The notes beneath the pieces are model-generated. The model searched no databases. It saw only the letters and a list, made by a program, of their open reading frames with translations, and had not been told where the DNA came from. Made by a program: the position numbers and the translations under genes. 8,488 nt of DNA from Candidatus Omnitrophota bacterium (GTDB lineage: Bacteria > Omnitrophota > Gorgyraeia > Gygaellales > Profunditerraquicolaceae): assembly GCA_028713875.1 (NCBI GenBank), contig JAQTNM010000051.1:1-8488 (forward strand), in the 5' to 3' direction. Below are positions 1-6,002 of this stretch, piece after piece. Each line of letters starts with the position of its first letter. Position 1 is the first letter of the stretch.

Positions 1-318
1 AAAGTGGGGGATTGACTTGTCCGCTGCTGCCTTTACGTCATCCGGGTCAGCTACTACCCTGGTCCCGGAATCTTTCAAGTGATAGGCAAATTTTATAAAG
101 TCATCCTTGGAGTCGAAGGTCTCGGAAGCCATATCCAGATAGAACTTTAATCTGAATTCGCCTTTCTTTACCCTGCTGCTCAAAGTACCTATCGACTTTT
201 CGTCAATAAAAATAAATTTTAACTTGCGCGCCTGGCATTCCGATTTGATGGCACTGACGAAAAAGTCGTTTTCTTCTCCCGGCACCGGCCAACCTATGCC
301 AAAATCAAACATTTCCAT
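1..318 (-). CDS. N-terminal part of an unrecognised protein, possibly ATP-grasp family (runs off window)
   Basis: The frame is open from an ATG at 318 to the window edge, giving 106 codons with no stop. Coding is supported by a run of six G residues (331-326) seven bases before the ATG and by a TATAAT box further upstream. The translation begins MEMFDFGIGWPVPGEENDFF. It has a KFIFIDEKS strand and later an acidic stretch ending ADPDDVKAAADKSIPHF. A 'D-P-x-x-V/A ... DK' pattern ending an N-terminal alpha/beta pre-domain is common in ATP-grasp ligases of the RimK or glutathione synthase kind, just before the ATP-binding region. That region would lie outside the window, so the family is tentative. 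No signal peptide or membrane segment is visible, so a cytoplasmic location is likely. A second in-frame Met at codon 3 is possible as the start. It is separated from the LapA-like gene by that gene's terminator, so it is its own transcription unit. Confidence 0.7.
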   Translation of the reverse strand, partial: MEMFDFGIGWPVPGEENDFFVSAIKSECQARKLKFIFIDEKSIGTLSSRVKKGEFRLKFYLDMASETFDSKDDFIKFAYHLKDSGTRVVADPDDVKAAADKSIPHF

Positions 319-347
319 ATCGCATCCCCCCGAAATTTATTATATCA
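319..347 (-). promoter_or_regulatory. Extended -10 promoter and ribosome site for the gene at 318
   Basis: Read on the minus strand, TATAAT occupies 344-339, with TG one base upstream (347-346), which gives the TGnTATAAT extended -10 form. A TTGTAA hexamer lies about 15 bases further upstream as a weak -35. Transcription would begin near 332, leaving a very short leader that consists mostly of the GGGGGG ribosome site (331-326). The match and position are seen directly; activity is inferred. Confidence 0.55.
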
Positions 348-428
348 CAACTAATTTTATTACAAATAAAAACCTTCGGATCTTACTTATTTACTCTCTT
401 CGCCCGCCTTCTTGATGCAAAGAGGAAT

Positions 429-463
429 AAAAAAGGCTATGGCTCTTTATTCCAACCATAGCC
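429..463 (-). terminator. Rho-independent terminator downstream of the LapA-like gene
   Basis: On the minus strand GGCTATGG (463-456) pairs perfectly with CCATAGCC (442-435) across a 13-base loop. A run of six T residues follows (434-429), then ATT. This is an 8 bp stem with a U-tract. It ends the transcript of the gene at 737-549 about 85 bases after its stop codon and insulates the next gene, whose promoter lies near 340. Confidence 0.8.
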
Positions 464-548
464 CTCAAGCTATCCCGGCGCTTTATCTGGCGGCCTTCTT
501 ATGCCTATCAGAAGACAAAGCGAACTTCTGACTGCGTTATAAACATTG

Positions 549-737
549 TTAATCTTTGCGTATACACATCAGCAAACCTATGAAGAAACCAATCGCCAGG
601 CTGACAAAAATAGTAATGGCAGAACTGCTCTTAAAAGACCACGCAAGAAATTTTATCTGTAGAATCTCATAATTCTGCGCAGTGAAAACAATTAATAACA
701 ACAGGATTATTACGATAAGAATCCATTTCCAAGTCAT
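549..737 (-). CDS. Small LapA-family (DUF1049-like) inner-membrane protein
   Basis: A 62-residue protein with two hydrophobic helices: residues about 4-20, rich in Ile and Leu, and about 38-57, containing a GFFIGLLM segment. Between them is the 'TAQNYE...IKFLAWSFKSS' stretch. A first helix ending in 'F-x-x-QN', then 'V/I-x-F-L-x-W-x-F', then a Gly-rich second helix is typical of the LapA/DUF1049 family. That family's biochemical role is poorly defined; E. coli LapA/YciS acts with LapB in control of lipopolysaccharide synthesis. Here there is no lapB partner in view, so function should not be transferred. A good AGGAGG (750-745) sits seven bases before the ATG. The gene is separated from the amidase upstream by about 200 bases that contain a candidate promoter and hairpins, and it is followed by an intrinsic terminator, so it is probably monocistronic. 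It ends with a short basic tail, CIRKD. Confidence 0.8.
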   Translation of the reverse strand: MTWKWILIVIILLLLIVFTAQNYEILQIKFLAWSFKSSSAITIFVSLAIGFFIGLLMCIRKD

Positions 738-772
738 CTTCTTTCCTCCTTAAATGGAGCCCCCCTCTCTCT

Positions 773-788
773 CCGGACTAAAGTCCGG
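773..788 (-). repeat. Perfect inverted repeat in the leader of the LapA-like gene
   Basis: The palindromic element CCGGACT-AA-AGTCCGG (plus strand) has a 7 bp stem with a 2-base loop, or a 6 bp stem with a TAAA loop. It lies 36 bases upstream of the LapA-like start codon, ahead of a purine-rich stretch. No T-run follows it on either strand, so it is not a classical terminator. It could be a leader hairpin, an operator or a dispersed genomic palindrome. One copy is visible here. Confidence 0.5.
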
Positions 789-840
789 CGTTCCCCGAGG
801 CGGGATACTTGATCACCTTTGCCCTAAAGCCGCACACTGA

Positions 841-846
841 ATTATA
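841..846 (-). promoter_or_regulatory. Candidate -10 box for the LapA-like gene
   Basis: The minus strand reads TATAAT at 846-841, inside CTATATAATTCAG. There is no convincing TTGACA at the usual distance upstream and no TG extension. Transcription from near 834 would give a leader of about 97 bases that includes the 773-788 hairpin. It is the only consensus -10 box noticed between the amidase stop and the LapA-like start. Confidence 0.35.
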
Positions 847-909
847 TAGAGAAACCACGGCATGATTTTGTTTTTTTAGCTTCTAATGAAATAACTTAAA
901 TGCACCTTG

Positions 910-930
910 CCCCGGAGGGCCCTCCCGGAG
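910..930 (-). terminator. GC-rich hairpin just after the operon's last gene
   Basis: Nine bases past the amidase stop codon is a dense palindrome, centred on the perfect 12-base GGAGGGCCCTCC (914-925) and extendable outward with one mismatch to about 910-930. The RNA would fold into a very stable stem. There is no T-run directly downstream on the minus strand, so it is not a standard intrinsic terminator. It may instead protect the 3' end, assist Rho-type termination or pause polymerase. The role is inferred. Confidence 0.4.
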
Positions 931-938
931 CTCAGCCG

Positions 939-2054
939 CTAATTCTGAAAATCCCCGGTCCGGTCATCAATATTCTGTGAGCGCGTTTTATCCAGCGGGA
1001 TAGCGATAACCTTAGCGCCGTCAAAGTTCAATTTGCCCAGGTCTACCATCCGCATCTGGCGGTTGTATTCTGTCCACCAGTAATAGCGTTTATTTTTTAT
1101 ATCTCCGATTACGGTCCAGGCGGTGAGGTTAAGCACGTGTTTATCAGGGGCTTGTTCTTCGCGCACAAAGCCCTTGGGATAATTGAAATTATCCAAAATG
1201 CGGGAGGCCTGGTTGATAGCCACATCGGCATCTGCCATCGGCAGCGACGTGTGGGTATAAAAGAAAGCGCGCACAAAACGGGACGGCCCGGAATAATCTC
1301 CCGGCAGTCCGGTCATACCGGCTCCCATGCCAAACGGAGTAAAATTAACCCCGTCAACCGTGTAAGTCCCGGGTCCGGGCGCTAAGGGCGTGAGATTCGT
1401 ATAATTACGCAAATTCAAAAGGTGCCAGTAATAAGGCGGAGAATTGGTCATCACCCCGATCGTATTGTCATAGATGTTGAGCTTGCCGTCAACATACTCT
1501 ATGACAATTGAATCTCCCGCATTATCAGTGACCACGAAGTGCAAAGGGGTCGGGGCGCCGAAAGCCTTGGCAATATCTTTATTATCAACAACGCGCAAGT
1601 TTGGAAGCGCGGCCTTAACCTCATCAACTGTGCCGAACTCTCCAAGAATATAGCTTATCAACTCGGCAGCGTTAAGCGTGGATGACTCTTTGCCTTCCTC
1701 AATAGTTTGATATTCGGTAAAACCGGGCATATATAATCCGCCCACGGTTAAACCGGTTTCATTCATGCCGTCCAGATAATAGGACAGATCAAGAGCGTTT
1801 ATGGCCACGAAACCGTATTTGCTCTTCCAGCTCATGCCCTGTTTGCCGTTATCCAGATTAGAAGTGTTAAGAAAATTTCGCGGCACCAGAACTAAGTTCG
1901 ATTTAAGGTCAAAGACCCCCCATTCGCAGGTGCGGCCGTAAACAGGGCTGTTGTCTTCGGCCTTTAGAATGAAGCTGGTGCAGGCCTCGGCAGAAACGGT
2001 CAACGCCGATGCCAGGAACGCGATGCCCAGGAAAAAAACAAGTGGTTTTTTCAT
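939..2054 (-). CDS. Secreted choloylglycine hydrolase / penicillin V acylase-family linear amide hydrolase (Ntn)
   Basis: A 371-residue member of the linear amide C-N hydrolase family (bile salt hydrolases, penicillin V acylases, N-acyl homoserine lactone acylases). It starts with a signal peptide (KK, hydrophobic core at residues about 5-20, then SAEA). Cleavage after Ala24 would expose Cys25 of 'CTSFIL' as the N-terminal nucleophile, so export and catalytic maturation are coupled. Other family landmarks are Arg41 in GRTCEWG, Asn204 in VMTNSPPYYWHLLN and Arg259 in GPSRFVRAFF. At the position where bile salt hydrolases carry Asp (GRNMD), this protein has Glu44. The product should sit in the periplasm. 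The substrate cannot be read from sequence; hydrolysis of N-acyl amides is the family reaction. AGGAGG lies at 2073-2068, but 13 bases from the ATG, which is long; no other start fits. It follows gadC after 29 bases and ends the operon. A role in releasing glutamate or amino acids from N-acyl conjugates for the Gad pair is inferred from context only. Confidence 0.9.
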   Translation of the reverse strand: MKKPLVFFLGIAFLASALTVSAEACTSFILKAEDNSPVYGRTCEWGVFDLKSNLVLVPRNFLNTSNLDNGKQGMSWKSKYGFVAINALDLSYYLDGMNETGLTVGGLYMPGFTEYQTIEEGKESSTLNAAELISYILGEFGTVDEVKAALPNLRVVDNKDIAKAFGAPTPLHFVVTDNAGDSIVIEYVDGKLNIYDNTIGVMTNSPPYYWHLLNLRNYTNLTPLAPGPGTYTVDGVNFTPFGMGAGMTGLPGDYSGPSRFVRAFFYTHTSLPMADADVAINQASRILDNFNYPKGFVREEQAPDKHVLNLTAWTVIGDIKNKRYYWWTEYNRQMRMVDLGKLNFDGAKVIAIPLDKTRSQNIDDRTGDFQN

Positions 2055-2083
2055 ACTCTCTTTACTACCTCCTCTTGGACCTT

Positions 2084-3529
2084 TTAAGACGCTTTTGCGA
2101 CCCTCTTTGAGCCTTTTATAAAAAACGGTATTGCGCTAAAGAGCACCGTTCCGCCGCTTACCAAAAGCACATACATAGCGGGATTACCCACCGGCAGCTG
2201 CGAAGGCGGAAAGAAAGCGACAATAAAAGAAAAAACAACCCCGGCTAACCCTAAGAGCCCCATAAACCACATACCGTTCATCCCCCCCGGGACACGAAAT
2301 CTCCTGGGCATATCCGGCCGCTTATAGCGCAGGCGGATCCCGGCGGCGTACATAAAGATATACATGATTAAATACAACGTGACTGTCATAGCGCTTATAA
2401 GAAAAAATGCCACGCTGACATTCTTAACAATAAAATATATAAAAGATAATAATGTAACGATGCCTGCCTGGACCAGAAGGATGTTGGATTGGGAACCTTG
2501 CTGGTTAGTTTTGGCCATGAAGGCAGGTAGCAGCCCGTCTTTGGCGGTCTGCAGCAGGCCGCGGCTGGGGCCGATGATCCAGGAGGTTACGCTGGCCAGG
2601 GCTCCGAACATTACCAAAATACCCACCACCGGGATACACCAGGACATATTCATCTGGCTGAATGCCTTTTGAAAGGTCTGGATAAGGCCCGATTCCACAT
2701 TAATGTCGTTGTACGGCATTATGGCAGCTACGGCAAATGCGCCCAGGGTAAAAATGACGAAAACGATCACGGAAGTAAGCAACAGCGCCAGCGGATACTG
2801 GATTTGGGGCCGGGACATCCGGTTAGCATGGACGGCATGCACCTCTACTCCTGCAAAAAGCAAGACCACCCCCGCTAAAAAAGCAATATTGCTTAAACCC
2901 GTGATATGCGGAAATATCCGCGGATGCACATGATTATTTACTACCGAATCAAGGGCGCCTTGCGAGGCCGGCAGATGCGCAAACCCGAGAGGATGGCCCT
3001 GCATCCACCAGATAACCGCCAAAACTACCAGGACCAACGCCGGTAAAATTGTGCCCACCAGGAATCCGTAACTGGTAACGCGGGTGATCGAGCTGCTGTC
3101 GCGCACAGAAAGCCAGGTTGCCAGCCAATAAAACACTATACAAAACAGCCCCGTGTATATACCGTTAGATGCCAAGTGGCCTGCGCCTATGACATAAGCA
3201 AAAGTGGCGGCGGCAAAAGCCAGGGGCGTAGGATACCAGACCACGTTTTGCACCCACTGCAGCCAGATCGCGACAAACCCGCAACGCTCGCCAAATGCCT
3301 CCTTGACCCAGGTATATACCCCGCCTTCCTGCTCGCCGAACATCCCGCCGAGCTCCGCGGCTACCAGCGCACCCGGGATCAAAAACATGACTGTAGCAAA
3401 TCCGATATAGAAAAATAAAGTGAACTCTTCTTTGGCGATCATAGGCAGGCCGCGCAAGCTCATTATGGCGGCAGAGGTCATCATCGCCATGGCAAAAATG
3501 CTCATCGATACTGTCTTTGGCTTTGTCAT
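2084..3529 (-). CDS. gadC: GadC-type glutamate/GABA antiporter, APC superfamily
   Basis: A 481-residue inner-membrane protein with about 12 hydrophobic segments. It resembles E. coli GadC from end to end: QEGGVYTWV (residues 67-75; GadC has EEGGVFAWV), GVEVHAVHANRMSRP (227-241; GadC has GVEASATHVNEMSNP), IIGPSRG (318-324) and FRVPGG (411-416). GadC imports glutamate in exchange for intracellular GABA. The gene directly follows glutamate decarboxylase (23-base gap), which makes this assignment much firmer than the APC fold alone would. The start is an ATG with AGGAGG five bases upstream (3540-3535). The protein stops soon after the last membrane segment (IPFFIKGSKRVAKAS). It therefore lacks the C-terminal extension of about 35 residues that plugs E. 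coli GadC (511 residues) at neutral pH. Other glutamate-family APC exchangers are possible substrate variants. Confidence 0.9.
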   Translation of the reverse strand: MTKPKTVSMSIFAMAMMTSAAIMSLRGLPMIAKEEFTLFFYIGFATVMFLIPGALVAAELGGMFGEQEGGVYTWVKEAFGERCGFVAIWLQWVQNVVWYPTPLAFAAATFAYVIGAGHLASNGIYTGLFCIVFYWLATWLSVRDSSSITRVTSYGFLVGTILPALVLVVLAVIWWMQGHPLGFAHLPASQGALDSVVNNHVHPRIFPHITGLSNIAFLAGVVLLFAGVEVHAVHANRMSRPQIQYPLALLLTSVIVFVIFTLGAFAVAAIMPYNDINVESGLIQTFQKAFSQMNMSWCIPVVGILVMFGALASVTSWIIGPSRGLLQTAKDGLLPAFMAKTNQQGSQSNILLVQAGIVTLLSFIYFIVKNVSVAFFLISAMTVTLYLIMYIFMYAAGIRLRYKRPDMPRRFRVPGGMNGMWFMGLLGLAGVVFSFIVAFFPPSQLPVGNPAMYVLLVSGGTVLFSAIPFFIKGSKRVAKAS

Positions 3530-3552
3530 TATTACCTCCTCTTCCCCCCGGT

Positions 3553-4959
3553 TTAACTATGTTTAAACCCGCCCGCCTCTTTTTCCGTCAGGGACTTAGC
3601 CGGCGGATGCTTGCCAAAATGCTCCAGGCACCGGCTTATATCATCCAGTAATAACGATGCCAGGTCGCGGCTAAAACCCCGGCGGACCAATATCCGCTGC
3701 ACTGCCAGGTCCTGCCTGTTCGCAGGCATGGTATATGCGGGGACGAGCCAGCCGTGGGTGCGCAGCCGGTCGGCAATGTCAAAAAGAGTAAAACCTTGCG
3801 CCTGGGCATCTTTGAGTTTCCAGCAAAGGGCGGGTATCCCTCCCTTGCCGTTATAAATGATTTCAAAGGGCCCCATCTTAGCGAGCTCTTCGGAAAGATA
3901 AACCGCCACATCCTGGCAGGCCTTTTGTATCTTATGATAACCTTCCCTGCCCAGCCGCAGAAAATTATAATACTGCGCGATGATCTCGCCTCCGGGCCGC
4001 GAAAAGTTTAAAGCGAAGGTAGGCATATTACCGCCGAGATAATTGACGTTAAAAATAAGCTCTTCGGCCAGGTCCTCTTTATCCCTCCAGACCACCCAGC
4101 CCACGCCCAAAGGCGCCAGGCCGAATTTATGCCCCGAGGCATTAATGGACTTTACGCGCTTGAGGCGAAAATCCCAAACCAGCTCCGGGGAAAGGAACGG
4201 CGCTAAAAAACCTCCGCTTGCTCCATCCACATGAATGGGAATATCCAGGCCTGTTTTTTTCTGCAAGCCGTCCAGCGCCTCAGCCACCTCCTTAACCGGC
4301 TCATACTGTCCGGTAAAGGTAACTCCTAAGGTCGGGACAACGCCGATGGTATTTTCATCGCAGCGTTTTAACGCCTCTTCGGCATTCATCAAAAAACGGT
4401 TTCCCTCCATCGGGATCTCGCGTATCTCCACGTCCCAATAACGGCAGAACTTATGCCAGCAGATCTGTACCGGGCCGGTAACCAGATTCGGCTTATCCGC
4501 GCTCTTTCCCTGGCTAATGCGTTTTTTGCGCCAGCCCCATTTTAATGCCAGGCCCCCCAGCATCGCCGCCTCGCTTGAGCCGGTTGTAGAACAACCTATC
4601 GTATCGGTAGACTCCGGGGAAGTCCACAGCTCGGCTAATAAATGCACGCAGCGGCATTCGATCTCGGCAGCCTGGGGATATTCATCCTTATCGATCATGT
4701 TCTTGTCCACGCATTCGGACATCAACTGCTGGACTTCCGGCTCAACCCAGGTAGTGCAAAATGTCGCCAGGTTCTGCCGGGAATTGCCGTCGAGCATCAG
4801 TTCGTCATGGACAACGTGGTATGCAGTTGAGGCGGACATTTCTTTCTGCGGCATCTTGTACCTGGGCAATGTCCGGCCAAACTCTGCCGAGCCGTAGATC
4901 GGGTCCAATAATTCCTTACTGTCTTTAATTGCGCGGGTTTTTTTGCGGCTATGTAACAT
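3553..4959 (-). CDS. gadB: Glutamate decarboxylase (PLP-dependent, GadA/GadB type)
   Basis: A 468-residue cytoplasmic PLP enzyme that converts glutamate plus a proton into GABA and CO2. It aligns with E. coli GadB (466 residues) over its whole length. Landmarks are LDGNSRQNLATFCTTW (57-71), the phosphate-binding STTGSSEA (124-131), Asp245 in HVDGASGGF (pyridine nitrogen), and Lys278 in NASGHKFGLAPLG (Schiff base; Lys276 in E. coli). It also has FSRPGG and FLRLGREGY. The C-terminus is GGFKHS, against FKHT in E. coli, so the penultimate His (His467) that silences E. coli GadB at neutral pH is kept. The ATG at 4959 is chosen: AGGAGG (4974-4969) is nine bases upstream. A TTG at 4968 abuts that ribosome site and cannot be the start. 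The ribosome site overlaps the 3' end of the preceding frame, whose TGA (4967-4965) lies five bases before the ATG, so translation is probably coupled. The gene pairs with gadC. Confidence 0.96.
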   Translation of the reverse strand: MLHSRKKTRAIKDSKELLDPIYGSAEFGRTLPRYKMPQKEMSASTAYHVVHDELMLDGNSRQNLATFCTTWVEPEVQQLMSECVDKNMIDKDEYPQAAEIECRCVHLLAELWTSPESTDTIGCSTTGSSEAAMLGGLALKWGWRKKRISQGKSADKPNLVTGPVQICWHKFCRYWDVEIREIPMEGNRFLMNAEEALKRCDENTIGVVPTLGVTFTGQYEPVKEVAEALDGLQKKTGLDIPIHVDGASGGFLAPFLSPELVWDFRLKRVKSINASGHKFGLAPLGVGWVVWRDKEDLAEELIFNVNYLGGNMPTFALNFSRPGGEIIAQYYNFLRLGREGYHKIQKACQDVAVYLSEELAKMGPFEIIYNGKGGIPALCWKLKDAQAQGFTLFDIADRLRTHGWLVPAYTMPANRQDLAVQRILVRRGFSRDLASLLLDDISRCLEHFGKHPPAKSLTEKEAGGFKHS

Positions 4960-4964
4960 AATGA

Positions 4965-5864
4965 TCAACCTCCTTTGGCATGTTTTTCCCTGGCCATCTT
5001 TAAGAAATTAACCAGATACGGACCGGCCTGATTATAGGGAACCTGTATCTCGGCATGGAACTGCTCGCCATAAATCAAGCGGGAAGTATTTTTTACGGCC
5101 TGTATGTAATCGGATTGGGCTAAAACCTGGAACCCTTCGGGAAGATAACCTATGGCCCATCCGTGTATTTCGGCGGCGACAAACGGGTCGGGTATGCCTT
5201 TAAAAACCGGGTCTTTACTGATGATTTTTATTTCCTGGCGCGCCTTTGACTTTTCCATGCTGGATATATCCGGCCAGCCCATGCTCCGGGCATAGGTAAA
5301 TCCGTATGCCATTGCCAGCTGCTGATGGCCGCAGCAGATGCCCAGTATCGGTATATCGCTCTTCCTGATAATTTCATATTCTCCGTTAAATTCGAACATC
5401 GGCATATTGGGATAATCCGCGTTATTACCGCTTAAGATGATCGCAACCGGTTTATTCTTTAATTGCCCGAGCATGGACAGGGATACTTCGTAATTGGGCA
5501 CGGTCAGGGTTTTAAGCCCCAGGCCCAAACTTTCAACTTTCCGGGCCAATTCCGTAAAAGTAAAACCGTTCATCTGGTTGCCTACGATCAGCACATAATC
5601 TCCCCCGGGGGGATCCGGGACTTTCGGCATTCCCGGAGAATACAAAATGATCGCATTAATCTGAGGGGCATAACCCCACCAATCCTTGATCAATAACCTG
5701 ACATACCGCGATTTAACCGGCGCTATATCAATTATGTTCCTGTAGGTATCATTATTATTTATGGCCGCGCCTTTGATATCTCTCCATTCTTGCCCGTCAG
5801 CGCTTGACTGCCAGACAAAATCCTTAAGCCATCCGTCGCCGGTAGCGTCCGTATTTGAAAGCAT
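4965..5864 (-). CDS. Class I glutamine amidotransferase with N-terminal discoidin remnant (3' half of an interrupted gene)
   Basis: From the first ATG (5864) this frame encodes 299 residues. Residues 1 to about 78 are the second half of an F5/8 type C (discoidin) domain (DGWLKDFVWQSSADGQEW, then SRYVRLLIKDWWGYAPQIN). Residues about 90-299 form a class I glutamine amidotransferase domain resembling the GMP synthase type. Its triad is complete: Cys177 in GICCGHQQLA, His270 and Glu272 in GEQFHAEIQ. This family hydrolyses glutamine, or related gamma-glutamyl amides, to glutamate and ammonia. No synthetase domain or ammonia acceptor is present, so free hydrolysis is plausible. The ATG is doubtful: it has only a weak AGGA upstream, and the conserved discoidin start (WVKFDLGKETQIARIWM) lies before it in the same frame, with no ATG, GTG or TTG available. 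The coding frame extends back to the stop at 6003, so this is best read as the continuation of the lipoprotein gene. Its 3' end carries the gadB ribosome site. Confidence 0.75.
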   Translation of the reverse strand: MLSNTDATGDGWLKDFVWQSSADGQEWRDIKGAAINNNDTYRNIIDIAPVKSRYVRLLIKDWWGYAPQINAIILYSPGMPKVPDPPGGDYVLIVGNQMNGFTFTELARKVESLGLGLKTLTVPNYEVSLSMLGQLKNKPVAIILSGNNADYPNMPMFEFNGEYEIIRKSDIPILGICCGHQQLAMAYGFTYARSMGWPDISSMEKSKARQEIKIISKDPVFKGIPDPFVAAEIHGWAIGYLPEGFQVLAQSDYIQAVKNTSRLIYGEQFHAEIQVPYNQAGPYLVNFLKMAREKHAKGG

Positions 5865-6002
5865 CCATATCCTGGCGATCTGCGTCTCTTTTCCTAAATC
5901 AAACTTTACCCACTGCGCAGGCGCGCCGGGAGGAGTTGATTGCCAAAAACTGACCTGGCCCGGGTCATCAATATCGGTAATATTCTTAAGGTTGCTCCCG
6001 CT

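Noticed and set aside
224..415. 63-codon plus-strand frame spanning the start of the gene at 318 and its promoter
   Set aside because: It overlaps a well-supported minus-strand start with ribosome site and -10 box. It has no ribosome site of its own, and the translation is low-complexity and not protein-like.
501..551. Possible LapA-like C-terminal extension past its TAA (same phase, ending SDRHKKAAR then TAA)
   Set aside because: Two stops lie between the gene end and this short basic stretch, and it has no start or ribosome site. It looks like chance, though a decayed tail cannot be excluded.
3551..3568. GGTTTAAC...GTTTAAACC inverted repeat over the gadB stop
   Set aside because: It is AT-rich, has an unpaired base and lies partly inside the coding end. 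Without a T-run it is unlikely to terminate between gadB and gadC, which are only 23 bases apart.
4517..4897. 126-codon open frame on the plus strand, opposite gadB
   Set aside because: It lies wholly antisense to conserved gadB sequence, has no ribosome site and its translation has no recognisable domain. Other plus-strand frames in the window are likewise antisense or lack support.
4960..4968. TTG at 4968 as the gadB start, adding three residues
   Set aside because: It directly abuts AGGAGG (4974-4969), leaving no spacing. The ATG at 4959 is nine bases downstream and gives a length close to E. coli GadB.
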